A stretch of DNA of 12,110 nucleotides from an uncultured Erysipelotrichaceae bacterium (GTDB taxonomy: Bacteria > Bacillota_I > Bacilli_A > Erysipelotrichales > Erysipelotrichaceae), in NCBI GenBank assembly GCA_902795905.1, contig CADBMY010000034.1, positions 1-12,110 of the forward strand, written 5' to 3'. Made by a program: the position numbers and the translations under genes. How positions within the stretch are numbered: position 1 is the stretch's first letter; each line of letters begins with the position of its first letter. The notes below the pieces were generated by a model. That model did not search any database, was not told the origin of the DNA, and was given only the letters and a program-made list of their open reading frames with translations. Of the stretch, positions 5,233 to 12,110 are shown piece by piece.

Positions 5233-8177
5233 GAATTCACCTCCGCAGGCTTGTTATCTGCATAAGTCAGAGCATCACGGATCTCTACTTTCAGCATCTG
5301 TGATACACCCTGATGCTGCATGGTCACGCCGAAGAGCACATCAGCATTCTCCATCGTACCGGGTCTGTGGGTAACCACAACAAATTGTGTTCTGTCCGTG
5401 TAGTGGTGCAGGTACTGGGCAAAGCGCTCGACATTGCCCTGGTCCAGGGCTGCTTCTACCTCATCGAGGATGACCAGAGGTACAGGTTTGACCTTCAGTA
5501 TCGCAAACAGTACACAGAGAGCGATCAGGCTCTTTTCACCGCCTGAAAACAGCATGTTGTTCTGGATCGCTTTGCCGGGAGGCTGAGCCTTGATCTCGAT
5601 ACCGGTATTCAGGATATCGGTCGGATCTTCCAGCACAAGCTTACCGGAACCGCCGCCGTAAAGAGAGCGGAAGATGTTGTCGAACTCGATATTGATCTTG
5701 TCAAACATCTCCTTGAACTGCTTGGTCATGACTCTGTCCATCTCATCGATGGCAGCCAGGATCTTATCCCTGCTCTCCGTCAGTTCATCAATCTGTTTCT
5801 TCAGGAACTCATAACGCTCATTAACTTCGTTATATTCCTCCGGTGCGTTCATGTTGATATTGCCGAGTCTGGCAATCTCTTCACGCAGCTGCAGTACTTC
5901 TTCACGGGCATTGTCCAGCTTCTCTTCTGTTACCTTTGTACGGGCAAACTCATAGGTCAGCTGGTATTCTGTCGCCAGGCGCTGCAGGGAGTTATCCATA
6001 CGGGTCTCCAGACGCCCCTGGTCGATCTTGATTGCATTGGCAGCTGCTACTGTTGTCTCCAGCTCCTTGCGCTGCTGACGTACCTGCTGTTCCTTACGCT
6101 CAATCTCCTGATTCAGGGTAAACTTCTGTTCATTGATCGAACGCAGAAGCTGATTCAGTTCATCTCGGCGTGAATATGCCGTGTTCAGACGCGTGATCGT
6201 ATCATCCGCAAGACTGGTGTTTTCGCCTTCTTCACGGACTGGTTCGTCACCCAGCAGTGCCAGGTCGTTCTTCAGCTTATCGTACTTGGCTTTCTTGGCA
6301 TCAACGATCGGCTCAAGGCTGGCCAGTGCATATCTGTTCTCCTGAAGCGTACGGGATACGGCATCACGTTCAAACTGTGTATCACGCAGTTTCTTGCCTG
6401 CCAGTTCCGTTCTTGCCTTCTGGGCATCGATATTCGCATCGATCTCCGCCAGTTCCTTTTCTGCCGTCACCAGCGTCGTATTTCTGCGGTTCTTACCGCC
6501 GGTCATGGCACCGCCGCGGTGAATGACTTCACCGTTCAGCGTAACGATCTTATAGGATCTGTTTGTCAGCGCAGAGAGGTTATTGCCGTTTTCCAGTGTA
6601 TCAACGACCAGAACGTTATTCAGTTCCCGCTGTACGACAGGATCAAACGTCTTATCGTAGTCAACAAACTGCGAGGCTGTACCAAGATAACCTTCGGTAT
6701 TCTCACAGATGATCAAGGCTTCTTTGGTCACCCAGGACGGACGCAATACCGTCAGCGGCAGGAATGTCGCCTTACCGGCACGGTTGCGGTTCAGGAATCC
6801 GATCGCATTTCTGCCGGCTTCTTCATCCGTTGTCACGATATTGTACATGACTCCGCCGAGAGCTTCCGAGATAGCTTCTTCGTATCCGTCTTTGGCTTTG
6901 ATCACCTGACCGACAACACCGAGAATGCCATGCAGTGAGTGCTTGTTGTCCATGACAGACTTGACACCTGCCTGTCTTGAGAACGGATCCTTCAGCAGAT
7001 TATCCAGATATGTCTTCTGGTTCTCAAGAGATCTCAGCATTCCCTGTGCCTGTTCATATTCTGTCTGCAGATCAAACAGCGACTGGGCCGCAAGACTCAG
7101 CTTCTCACTGTTCAGCTTGATCTCGTTTTCAAGTGTCTTCCGTCTTTCCTCACGGTCTTCATATTCAAGACGAGCGATCTCCAGAAGATCTCTGGTCTCC
7201 TTCACTTTCTGCTCGCGGTTTCCGGTCTCAATGATATACTTGGATCTTTCATCCATCTCCGTCTTACGGGCTTCAAGAGCCGTGATCTCATCCACCGTAT
7301 GCAGCAGATCATTCTGATGACTCAGGGATTCACGGTCCAGTGCAGAGGAACGCTTGCGGTCTTCAATGATTCGGTTTTCACTGGTCTCGATACTGTTGGA
7401 AAGCATGGCTGTTCTTGTATCGATATCAAACAGTGTCTTCTTGGTATCTTCGATCTGTGTATTCAGGTCATCGATATCCTGAACAAGCACGGAGATCTCG
7501 ATCTCTTCCAGACGCTTCTTCTTGGCTCTGTATTCTTCGGCTTTTTTTGCCTGCCGTTTCAGCGGTGATACCTGTTTCTCCAATTCAAGAAGGATATCAT
7601 TTGAACGGTCAAGGTTGTTCTTTGTACGCTCAAGTCTGCTTAATGACTCCAGTTTGCGTTTCTTGTATTTGGCAACACCGGCAGCTTCTTCAAAGATACC
7701 TCTTCTTTCAAGCGGTTTGGATTCCGCAAACGAAATAACATTACCCTGACTGATAATGCTCAGGGAGTCCTTGCCAAGACCGGTATCCAGGAACAGTTCG
7801 ACGATATCTCTGAGTCTGACTCTGTTGCGGTTGATCAGATATTCGGCATCTCCGGAATCACGGAAAAGACGTCTGGTTACTTCGATCTCATCCTGATCTG
7901 TATTCAGGACTCTGGAGGTATTATCAAAAACAAGCGTTACTTCAGCCATGTTCAGCATTCTGCGGTCAGCACTGCCGGAAAAAATCACATCGTACATCTT
8001 TTCACCGCGCATCTGCTTGGCACTCTGCTCGCCGAGGACCCAGCGTACAGCATCCGAGATATTGGATTTGCCGCAGCCGTTAGGGCCAACGATACCGGTT
8101 ATGGGATGTTCAAATGTGATGACTGTTTTATCAGCGAAGGATTTAAACCCCTGCATCTCAATACGCTTTAAAAACAT
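5229..8177 (-). CDS. smc: chromosome segregation ATPase SMC
   Basis: A 982-aa SMC that with ScpA/ScpB forms the bacterial condensin. The N-terminal head carries Walker A GPNGCGKS (31-38) and a Q-loop at WVLGEQ (46-51). The first coiled coil spans about 170-400, the hinge about 413-560 (SLHGILGVV to GGAMTGG), and the second coil about 565-800. The C-terminal head has signature LFSGGEKSL (876-884), Walker B LVILDE with Glu906, a D-loop (AALD) and the H-loop His in VVTHRPGTME. The protein is about 200 aa shorter than B. subtilis SMC (1186 aa), all from the coiled coils; heads and hinge look intact. AAGGAGAT (8182-8189) sets the ATG. It is first gene of the operon, behind its own promoter. The rnc gene often found upstream is absent. 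Confidence 0.97.
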   Translation of the reverse strand: MFLKRIEMQGFKSFADKTVITFEHPITGIVGPNGCGKSNISDAVRWVLGEQSAKQMRGEKMYDVIFSGSADRRMLNMAEVTLVFDNTSRVLNTDQDEIEVTRRLFRDSGDAEYLINRNRVRLRDIVELFLDTGLGKDSLSIISQGNVISFAESKPLERRGIFEEAAGVAKYKKRKLESLSRLERTKNNLDRSNDILLELEKQVSPLKRQAKKAEEYRAKKKRLEEIEISVLVQDIDDLNTQIEDTKKTLFDIDTRTAMLSNSIETSENRIIEDRKRSSALDRESLSHQNDLLHTVDEITALEARKTEMDERSKYIIETGNREQKVKETRDLLEIARLEYEDREERRKTLENEIKLNSEKLSLAAQSLFDLQTEYEQAQGMLRSLENQKTYLDNLLKDPFSRQAGVKSVMDNKHSLHGILGVVGQVIKAKDGYEEAISEALGGVMYNIVTTDEEAGRNAIGFLNRNRAGKATFLPLTVLRPSWVTKEALIICENTEGYLGTASQFVDYDKTFDPVVQRELNNVLVVDTLENGNNLSALTNRSYKIVTLNGEVIHRGGAMTGGKNRRNTTLVTAEKELAEIDANIDAQKARTELAGKKLRDTQFERDAVSRTLQENRYALASLEPIVDAKKAKYDKLKNDLALLGDEPVREEGENTSLADDTITRLNTAYSRRDELNQLLRSINEQKFTLNQEIERKEQQVRQQRKELETTVAAANAIKIDQGRLETRMDNSLQRLATEYQLTYEFARTKVTEEKLDNAREEVLQLREEIARLGNINMNAPEEYNEVNERYEFLKKQIDELTESRDKILAAIDEMDRVMTKQFKEMFDKINIEFDNIFRSLYGGGSGKLVLEDPTDILNTGIEIKAQPPGKAIQNNMLFSGGEKSLIALCVLFAILKVKPVPLVILDEVEAALDQGNVERFAQYLHHYTDRTQFVVVTHRPGTMENADVLFGVTMQHQGVSQMLKVEIRDALTYADNKPAEVNS

Positions 8178-8203
8178 GTAAATCTCCTTACATCACATGA
8201 GGT

Positions 8204-8212
8204 ATTATACCA
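8204..8212 (-). promoter_or_regulatory. extended -10 promoter of the smc operon
   Basis: On the minus strand TGGTATAAT is a perfect TATAAT (8209-8204) preceded by the TGn extension of an extended -10 promoter. A -35 at 17-nt spacing (TGTTTA, 8232-8227) is poor, which is usual for extended -10 sites. The inferred transcript start near 8197 gives a leader of about 20 nt containing the smc ribosome site. It lies between the mscL terminator and smc, just where an operon promoter is expected. Confidence 0.7.
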
Positions 8213-8221
8213 AATAGAGCC

Positions 8222-8233
8222 CTGTTTAAACAG
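8222..8233. repeat. 12-bp palindrome over the smc -35 region
   Basis: CTGTTTAAACAG is a perfect palindrome lying 10 nt upstream of the extended -10 element, over the -35 position. A dimeric regulator bound here could block or aid polymerase. No regulator gene is nearby and there is one copy only, so its function is a guess. Confidence 0.3.
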
Positions 8234-8261
8234 TGAATTCGCCTGTATACGATGATTAATC

Positions 8262-8301
8262 AAAGAAAAAGACACCTGCAGTCATATCATGCAGATGTCT
8301 T
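8262..8301 (-). terminator. terminator after mscL
   Basis: Minus-strand AAGACATCTGCA (8301-8290) pairs with TGCAGGTGTCTT (8280-8269) over 12 bp with a single G-U wobble and a 9-nt loop. TTTTTCTTTG follows. It begins 14 nt after the mscL stop and cleanly separates the right operon from the smc promoter. Confidence 0.9.
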
Positions 8302-8315
8302 ACCGGTTATATGGA

Positions 8316-8735
8316 CTATTTGTTCTTTAAGAGTTCAACGATCTCTTCGAGAGCTTTGAGTTCATCGCTCTTTTCCGGCGGTGCGGGTTCTTCCGCAGGC
8401 TTCTCTTCAGGCTTCTTATGCAGCTTGTTGATGGTCTTGACAAGGAAGAAGATGCACAGCGCAATGATCAGGAAATCGATGATATTCTGAATGAACTGAC
8501 CGTAATTGAGATATACGTTCAGTGAAGGATCTTCTGTGCTTTTCTCAACGAGTAAGATCTTCAGCGCTGCGAAACTCTCGAGACGGAAGATACCGGCAAT
8601 CAGCGGCATCAGAATATCGTTGACAAGAGATGACACGATCTTACCGAAAGCAGAACCGATCATCATGCCTACAGCGAGATCCATGACGTTGCCTTTCAGT
8701 GCAAACTCTTTGAATTCAGTTAAAAATTTCTTCAT
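8316..8735 (-). CDS. mscL: large-conductance mechanosensitive channel MscL
   Basis: A 139-aa homopentameric membrane channel that opens under extreme turgor and releases solutes during hypo-osmotic shock. The N-terminal amphipathic helix and TM1 (about residues 2-45) include the family motif FALKGNVMDLAVGMMIG with the pore-lining small residues. A short outer loop (about 46-76) is followed by TM2 (about 77-101) and a charged linker (KKPEEKPAEEPAPPEK). The C-terminal helix (about 123-139) forms the cytoplasmic bundle. AGGAGGGG (8740-8747) fixes the start. The first 20 nt overlap the end of the upstream U32 gene, so translation is probably coupled. It is the last gene before the terminator. Confidence 0.96.
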   Translation of the reverse strand: MKKFLTEFKEFALKGNVMDLAVGMMIGSAFGKIVSSLVNDILMPLIAGIFRLESFAALKILLVEKSTEDPSLNVYLNYGQFIQNIIDFLIIALCIFFLVKTINKLHKKPEEKPAEEPAPPEKSDELKALEEIVELLKNK

Positions 8736-10869
8736 AACTCCCCTCCTGAATTTCTTTTTGTTCTGAATTTAATTCTAGACTCATGATCAGATATTTTCCA
8801 TAGACTATCGTATTTTTTTCACAAACCGGATGGTTCTCAAGGATCTCCGTACAGCCGTTACGGATGATCACCGGGAAGTGCTCATGATGCAGATCTTCGA
8901 GCTGTGAGGGATTCCCCTGCATAAATCCGTTTTTGATATACATCAGTGTTCTGCGCCCGTAGGTCAGCCTGAACAGTGCCGGTTCTGCCGTATGACGCTT
9001 ATACCAGCCGTCAAGCAGTGCCTGCAGACTGCGGTCATTCAGCTCCGAGGAAACGATAATACCGGATACCCCTTCTCTTTTCAGCAGGAATTCTGCCGCA
9101 TAGCTGTTTGTGACATTGAAGGTCATCCCGCAGACAGCGTTACGCAGAGGATGGGAAAGCGCGCCGATCTCTCTGATCACATTGTCAGCCAGAAGTTCTG
9201 TTGTATATCCGTTTTCGGCCGTCACAGGCAGATGTTCGGTGATATTCATCTGTTCAGGAAGTACGATCACCGGTTTTGTGCCATGATCAATGATCATCCT
9301 GTAGGAAGGCAGCTCTTTCTCAACAACTGCCGGGATATATTCACATCGGCCAAAACGCGGGATGATTGTACGGATCTCATTAAGCGCCGCAAAGGCTTTT
9401 CTGCGGGTCTCGTTGATCACACTGACCGGCAGGAAGATATCATCCGTATCGGCCTCAAAAGCATTGATTCTGTACGGTAATTTATCTGTCTTTGACAGTA
9501 ATTCAAACAGTCTTTCGTGACTCAGGCCATGCGTTCTGGCGGCTTCACATGGCAGTTCACTATCTGCATATGCCGTATGCCCGTCTTCATCTTCCAACGT
9601 AACGCATAAGGGACTGCCGGTTCTGGCTGTGCATCGTATCGTTACGGGAACGGTCTGTCTCTGGACAGCGATCTCTTCCTGTATCGTTTTGATCAGGGCC
9701 GCATCGGTCGTCTTCTGCAGCTTCTGTCCCGGTTTCGGTCTTGTTCCGGAAGGATAGCTCAGCAGTACTTCCATGCCGGCATCTGCCCTTTTTACCGGGC
9801 TGCGGTTAACGAGTATCCTGTCTGCTGTCAGTCCGATATCCTCATCTGCCAGAATACGCAGACCGTCATGCTGGTACAGCGTATCAGAGAGTTTAACGAT
9901 GACTGTATCACCTTTAACTGCTTTGACTGTACCGATCGTTATGCCCTGATGATTGGGGCGGTGATGATTCATACGGTCGGAAACAGACGCATGGAACAGA
10001 TGTCCCTCGGTAAATCCGCGGTTGAACATCAGCAGCAGTTCTTTCTGCCGCTGTCTGCTGACGCTGTATTCCCGTCCTTCATAGTAGGCATCAATTGCTT
10101 CACGGAAGGTCTTTACGGCCAGATAGACGTATTCGGGACGTTTCATTCTGCCTTCGATCTTCAGCGAGGATACACCGGCTTCGATGATCTCCGGAATATG
10201 ATCGATCACATTGAGGTCCCTGGGACTCAGCAGATAGCTGTACGGCTGATCTTTGGCTGTACGGTATTTCATGCGGCAGTACTGTGCGCACATGCCGCGG
10301 TTGCCGGATCTGTTCTTCAGTGCTGCACTCATCAGGCACTGTCCGCTGTAGCTGATGCAGAGAGCTCCGTACGCAAAGATCTCAGTTTCTACACCCAGTC
10401 CGGATATTTCCTTTACAAGTTCCAGAGGTGTCTCTCTGGCCAGAACAACACGGGAGGCGCCATGGTTATGCATGAAGAGTGCGCCGTCCCGATTATGGAT
10501 ATGCATCTGCGTTGAACAGTGCACCGCAAGATCAGGAAATTCTGCTCTCAGCCTCAGAAACAGACCAAGATCCTGTACAAGTACCGCATCCGCATGATTC
10601 TCATACAGGAAGGCAGCTTCCTTCACGGCATTCTCAAGTTCTTCTTCAAATAACAGTGTATTCAGTGTCACATAGACTTTAATACCGCGGATATGACAGT
10701 AAGAGATTGCCTCCTTAAACTCATCTCTGCTGAAATTACCGGCAAATGCCCGTGCTGAAAATGTACTCAGTCCGAGATACACAGCATTACAGCCGGCGGC
10801 AGCCGCTGCCTTCAGTGAATCCATGTTGCCGGCAGGAGCCAGCAGTTCAATCTTTTTCGGCATATTCAC
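8716..10869 (-). CDS. U32 family protein, RlhA-like (DUF3656-type)
   Basis: A 717-aa U32 protein. The N-terminal TIM-barrel domain (about 5-300) has the LLAPAGNMDSL opening and an exact match to the U32 signature, EIFAYGALCISYSGQCLMS (163-181). Cys171, Cys178, Cys194 and Cys198 are the four cysteines that hold an iron-sulfur cluster in U32 relatives such as UbiU/UbiV. A middle region (about 310-510) resembles DUF3656, and a second barrel-like part (about 520-690) contains FNVTNSYAAEFLL. Long U32 proteins of this build include E. coli RlhA, needed for 5-hydroxycytidine in 23S rRNA; the shorter TrhP types act on tRNA U34. Peptidase activity is doubtful despite the family name. GTG at 10869 is favoured because AGGA (10876-10879) is 6 nt away; ATG at 10863 is the alternative. 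It overlaps both neighbours. Confidence 0.9.
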   Translation of the reverse strand: MNMPKKIELLAPAGNMDSLKAAAAAGCNAVYLGLSTFSARAFAGNFSRDEFKEAISYCHIRGIKVYVTLNTLLFEEELENAVKEAAFLYENHADAVLVQDLGLFLRLRAEFPDLAVHCSTQMHIHNRDGALFMHNHGASRVVLARETPLELVKEISGLGVETEIFAYGALCISYSGQCLMSAALKNRSGNRGMCAQYCRMKYRTAKDQPYSYLLSPRDLNVIDHIPEIIEAGVSSLKIEGRMKRPEYVYLAVKTFREAIDAYYEGREYSVSRQRQKELLLMFNRGFTEGHLFHASVSDRMNHHRPNHQGITIGTVKAVKGDTVIVKLSDTLYQHDGLRILADEDIGLTADRILVNRSPVKRADAGMEVLLSYPSGTRPKPGQKLQKTTDAALIKTIQEEIAVQRQTVPVTIRCTARTGSPLCVTLEDEDGHTAYADSELPCEAARTHGLSHERLFELLSKTDKLPYRINAFEADTDDIFLPVSVINETRRKAFAALNEIRTIIPRFGRCEYIPAVVEKELPSYRMIIDHGTKPVIVLPEQMNITEHLPVTAENGYTTELLADNVIREIGALSHPLRNAVCGMTFNVTNSYAAEFLLKREGVSGIIVSSELNDRSLQALLDGWYKRHTAEPALFRLTYGRRTLMYIKNGFMQGNPSQLEDLHHEHFPVIIRNGCTEILENHPVCEKNTIVYGKYLIMSLELNSEQKEIQEGSYEEIFN
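8740..8747 (-). promoter_or_regulatory. mscL: mscL ribosome binding site inside the U32 gene
   Basis: AGGAGGGG on the minus strand sits 4-6 nt before the mscL ATG and is itself coding sequence for the U32 C-terminus (QEGSYEE region). Ribosomes finishing the U32 gene would run over this site and the mscL start, stopping 20 nt inside mscL. Confidence 0.75.
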
Positions 10870-11344
10870 GTATTTTCCTGTACTCTCTGATCAGATCTTC
10901 CCTGCTGTATACGGCATTGGCCCCTGAGGTACTGGGCAGCGGTATATGACATATCGGAAGATCGACATATTTCTGATAAAGCGAAGATGCTTTCTTGCCG
11001 GTCGTAAAGACAGCACTGATATCTGTATTCCTGATGAGTCCGGCAATATCATTGCATGTTACATCACGGATACTGGCATCACTGCTTCCGGTGATACGGC
11101 ATGAACTGATCACATCCCAAAGCGCAAGATGATGCGACAGACAGAATGCTCTGCGGTCAGTGATCTCTTCTTCAAATACCGCCGATAGAACACTCCAGAA
11201 ACGGTTATTCTTATTGGCATAATAGAAAGCCTGCTGACGGGAGATCACCGATGGAAAAGAACCCAGGATCAATACTCTGGATGATGCATCAAAGACAGGC
11301 GCAAACGGATGTACCAGGTATTCACCTGTTTCTTTCGAATTCAA
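10847..11344 (-). CDS. hypoxanthine/deoxyinosine DNA glycosylase (UDG superfamily family 6)
   Basis: A 165-aa uracil-DNA-glycosylase-fold protein. The N-terminal motif LILGSFPSVIS (25-35) followed by YYANKNNRFW (41-50) matches the DNA-deoxyinosine glycosylase family, with a polar Asn-rich stretch in place of the usual His-Pro. HHLALWDVISSC (71-82) and the C-terminal PLPSTSGANA (135-144) are the other active-site and minor-groove motifs. Family members excise hypoxanthine, formed by adenine deamination, to start base-excision repair; some relatives act on G:U or G:T mismatches, so the exact base is not certain. The only start compatible with the full N-terminus is TTG at 11344, 7 nt after AAGGGGGA (11352-11359). 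It overlaps the serine dehydratase end by 23 nt and the U32 start by 17-23 nt. Confidence 0.85.
   Translation of the reverse strand: MNSKETGEYLVHPFAPVFDASSRVLILGSFPSVISRQQAFYYANKNNRFWSVLSAVFEEEITDRRAFCLSHHLALWDVISSCRITGSSDASIRDVTCNDIAGLIRNTDISAVFTTGKKASSLYQKYVDLPICHIPLPSTSGANAVYSREDLIREYRKIREYAEKD
10876..10879 (-). promoter_or_regulatory. ribosome binding site supporting a GTG start for the U32 gene
   Basis: AGGA on the minus strand is 6 nt from GTG (10869) but 12 nt from the in-frame ATG (10863). The shorter spacing favours the GTG. The difference is only two residues. Confidence 0.45.
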
Positions 11345-12110
11345 GTGCCAGTCCCCCTTCTGCTGTCTCCTTCAAGGTGATCGGTATCTGATTGCCGGTC
11401 TCATTCATCGTGTGTACAACCATATCGAAGGAGACCAGATGACGTTTGATCCTGCTCATATATTTACTCAGGAGAACAGCATCATACGCTCTCAAGACAC
11501 CCATGGCATTACGTTCAATACACGGTATCATGACATAACCCATGACGGGATCACAGGTCAGTCCGAGATTATGTTCCATGCCGATCTCTGCCGCATACTC
11601 GATCTGGCTGCGGTCCAGTCCTTCCAGGTAAGCACAGATTGCTGCTGCCATCGATACTGCTGCTCCGATCTCCGCCTGACAGCCGCCGACAGCGCCGGAT
11701 ATTGTCGCATTCTGTTTGATCAGATTGCCGAAGATTCCTCCGACGGCCAGGGCATCTGCAATCCTGTCACGGTCGATGCCGAGGTCATGGACAGCGTAGT
11801 AACAAACTGATGCGATGACACCGCAGGCACCCAGTGTAGGAGCGGTAACGCAGCTGTGTCCGTCCGCATTCTCCTCACTTGCCGCATATGCATATGCCAT
11901 CATCCGCATACGTTCTTTTTCCGTCCCGCTCATTTGTTCGCTGCTGCGGTACAGATCTCCGGCGCTGCGCTTAAGATGCAGCTTTCCCGGCAGGATACCG
12001 CTTTCCTGCAGACCGCGGTCAACACAGGCAAGCTCAGCATCGAGAATATCAAGCAGATATGCGTGAAGATCCGGTTCATGCCTGTAGATATACTCCGTCA
12101 GTGAGAGACC
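11322..12110 (-). CDS. L-serine dehydratase, iron-sulfur type (partial, 5' end off window)
   Basis: The C-terminal 262 aa of an enzyme converting L-serine to pyruvate and ammonia. The reading frame stays open to the right edge (GLSLTEYIYRHEPDLHAY... at the border), so the ATG at 11933 is an internal Met, not the start. Hallmarks are VTAPTLGACGV, ISGAVGGCQAEIG, IGMEHNLGLTCDPV and IPCIERNAMG. The cysteines in GCQ, TCDP and PCIERN are the three [4Fe-4S] ligands of this family. The segment GILPGKLHLKRSA resembles the linker of single-chain SdaA enzymes rather than a separate alpha subunit, though the missing N-terminus would decide this. Such clusters are oxygen-sensitive, fitting an anaerobic or fermentative host. 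The stop lies inside the start region of the downstream glycosylase. Confidence 0.95.
   Translation of the reverse strand, partial: GLSLTEYIYRHEPDLHAYLLDILDAELACVDRGLQESGILPGKLHLKRSAGDLYRSSEQMSGTEKERMRMMAYAYAASEENADGHSCVTAPTLGACGVIASVCYYAVHDLGIDRDRIADALAVGGIFGNLIKQNATISGAVGGCQAEIGAAVSMAAAICAYLEGLDRSQIEYAAEIGMEHNLGLTCDPVMGYVMIPCIERNAMGVLRAYDAVLLSKYMSRIKRHLVSFDMVVHTMNETGNQIPITLKETAEGGLALEFERNR
11352..11359 (-). promoter_or_regulatory. ribosome binding site for the TTG-started glycosylase
   Basis: AAGGGGGA on the minus strand lies 7 nt before TTG (11344). No ATG or GTG exists in frame before the conserved core, so this purine tract decides the TTG start. The site is inside the serine dehydratase coding sequence. 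Confidence 0.6.

Noticed and set aside
4642..5265. 207-aa antisense open frame across ftsY
   Set aside because: Same codon-register shadow effect as in ackA, with no ribosome site or family match.
9868..10515. 215-aa antisense open frame inside the U32 gene
   Set aside because: Also in register with the sense codons, and the U32 protein is clearly the real product.
11322..11933. A complete 203-aa serine dehydratase starting at 11933
   Set aside because: Translation upstream of 11933 stays open to the window edge and encodes the conserved GILPGKLHLKR linker, so the gene is truncated by the window and the Met is internal.
1..12110. Mobile elements, CRISPR repeats, tRNA or rRNA genes, defence genes
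   Set aside because: I found no transposase or integrase, no repeated spacers, no tRNA T-loop pattern in intergenic DNA and no defence-family protein. The window reads as ordinary core genome.

Overview
The window looks like a stretch of core chromosome from a low- to mid-GC Gram-positive bacterium (Bacillota). Every recognisable gene is on the minus strand, so transcription runs right to left. The smc-ftsY-ylxM order, an NrnA-type DHH phosphoesterase, HU and strong AGGAGG ribosome sites all fit Bacillota. The short SMC (982 aa) and the absence of ffh after ylxM suggest an Erysipelotrichia-like or Mollicutes-related lineage. That lineage call is an inference; no 16S gene or other marker is present.

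Right block (12110 down to 8262). The 3' part of an iron-sulfur L-serine dehydratase enters from the right edge. It is followed by a family-6-type (hypoxanthine/deoxyinosine) DNA glycosylase, a long U32 protein of the RlhA type (probable rRNA hydroxylation factor) and the mechanosensitive channel MscL. Each gene overlaps the next by about 17-23 nt, which indicates one translationally coupled operon. It ends at a clear Rho-independent terminator (8262-8301).

Middle block (8212 down to 1435). An extended -10 promoter just upstream of smc drives smc, ftsY, ylxM, ackA and nrnA. These are linked by overlaps of 4, 8, 8 and 1 nt. The HU gene follows after 39 nt, and a terminator lies at 1435-1470. 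The operon combines chromosome organisation (SMC, HU), membrane-protein targeting (FtsY, YlxM), acetate/ATP metabolism (AckA) and nanoRNA/pAp turnover (NrnA).

Left block (1421 down to 1). A membrane-anchored metallo-beta-lactamase-fold hydrolase related to the ComEC C-terminal domain follows the HU terminator. After it come about 360 nt without a convincing protein gene, ending in a strong minus-strand terminator at the left edge. This stretch is either a long 3' UTR or a small RNA locus.

I see no mobile element, CRISPR array, tRNA, rRNA, phage gene or defence system. I do not see a clear undescribed system. The most useful leads are the rearranged SRP-linked operon, the shortened SMC, the unassigned left-end transcript and the coupled glycosylase/U32/MscL operon.
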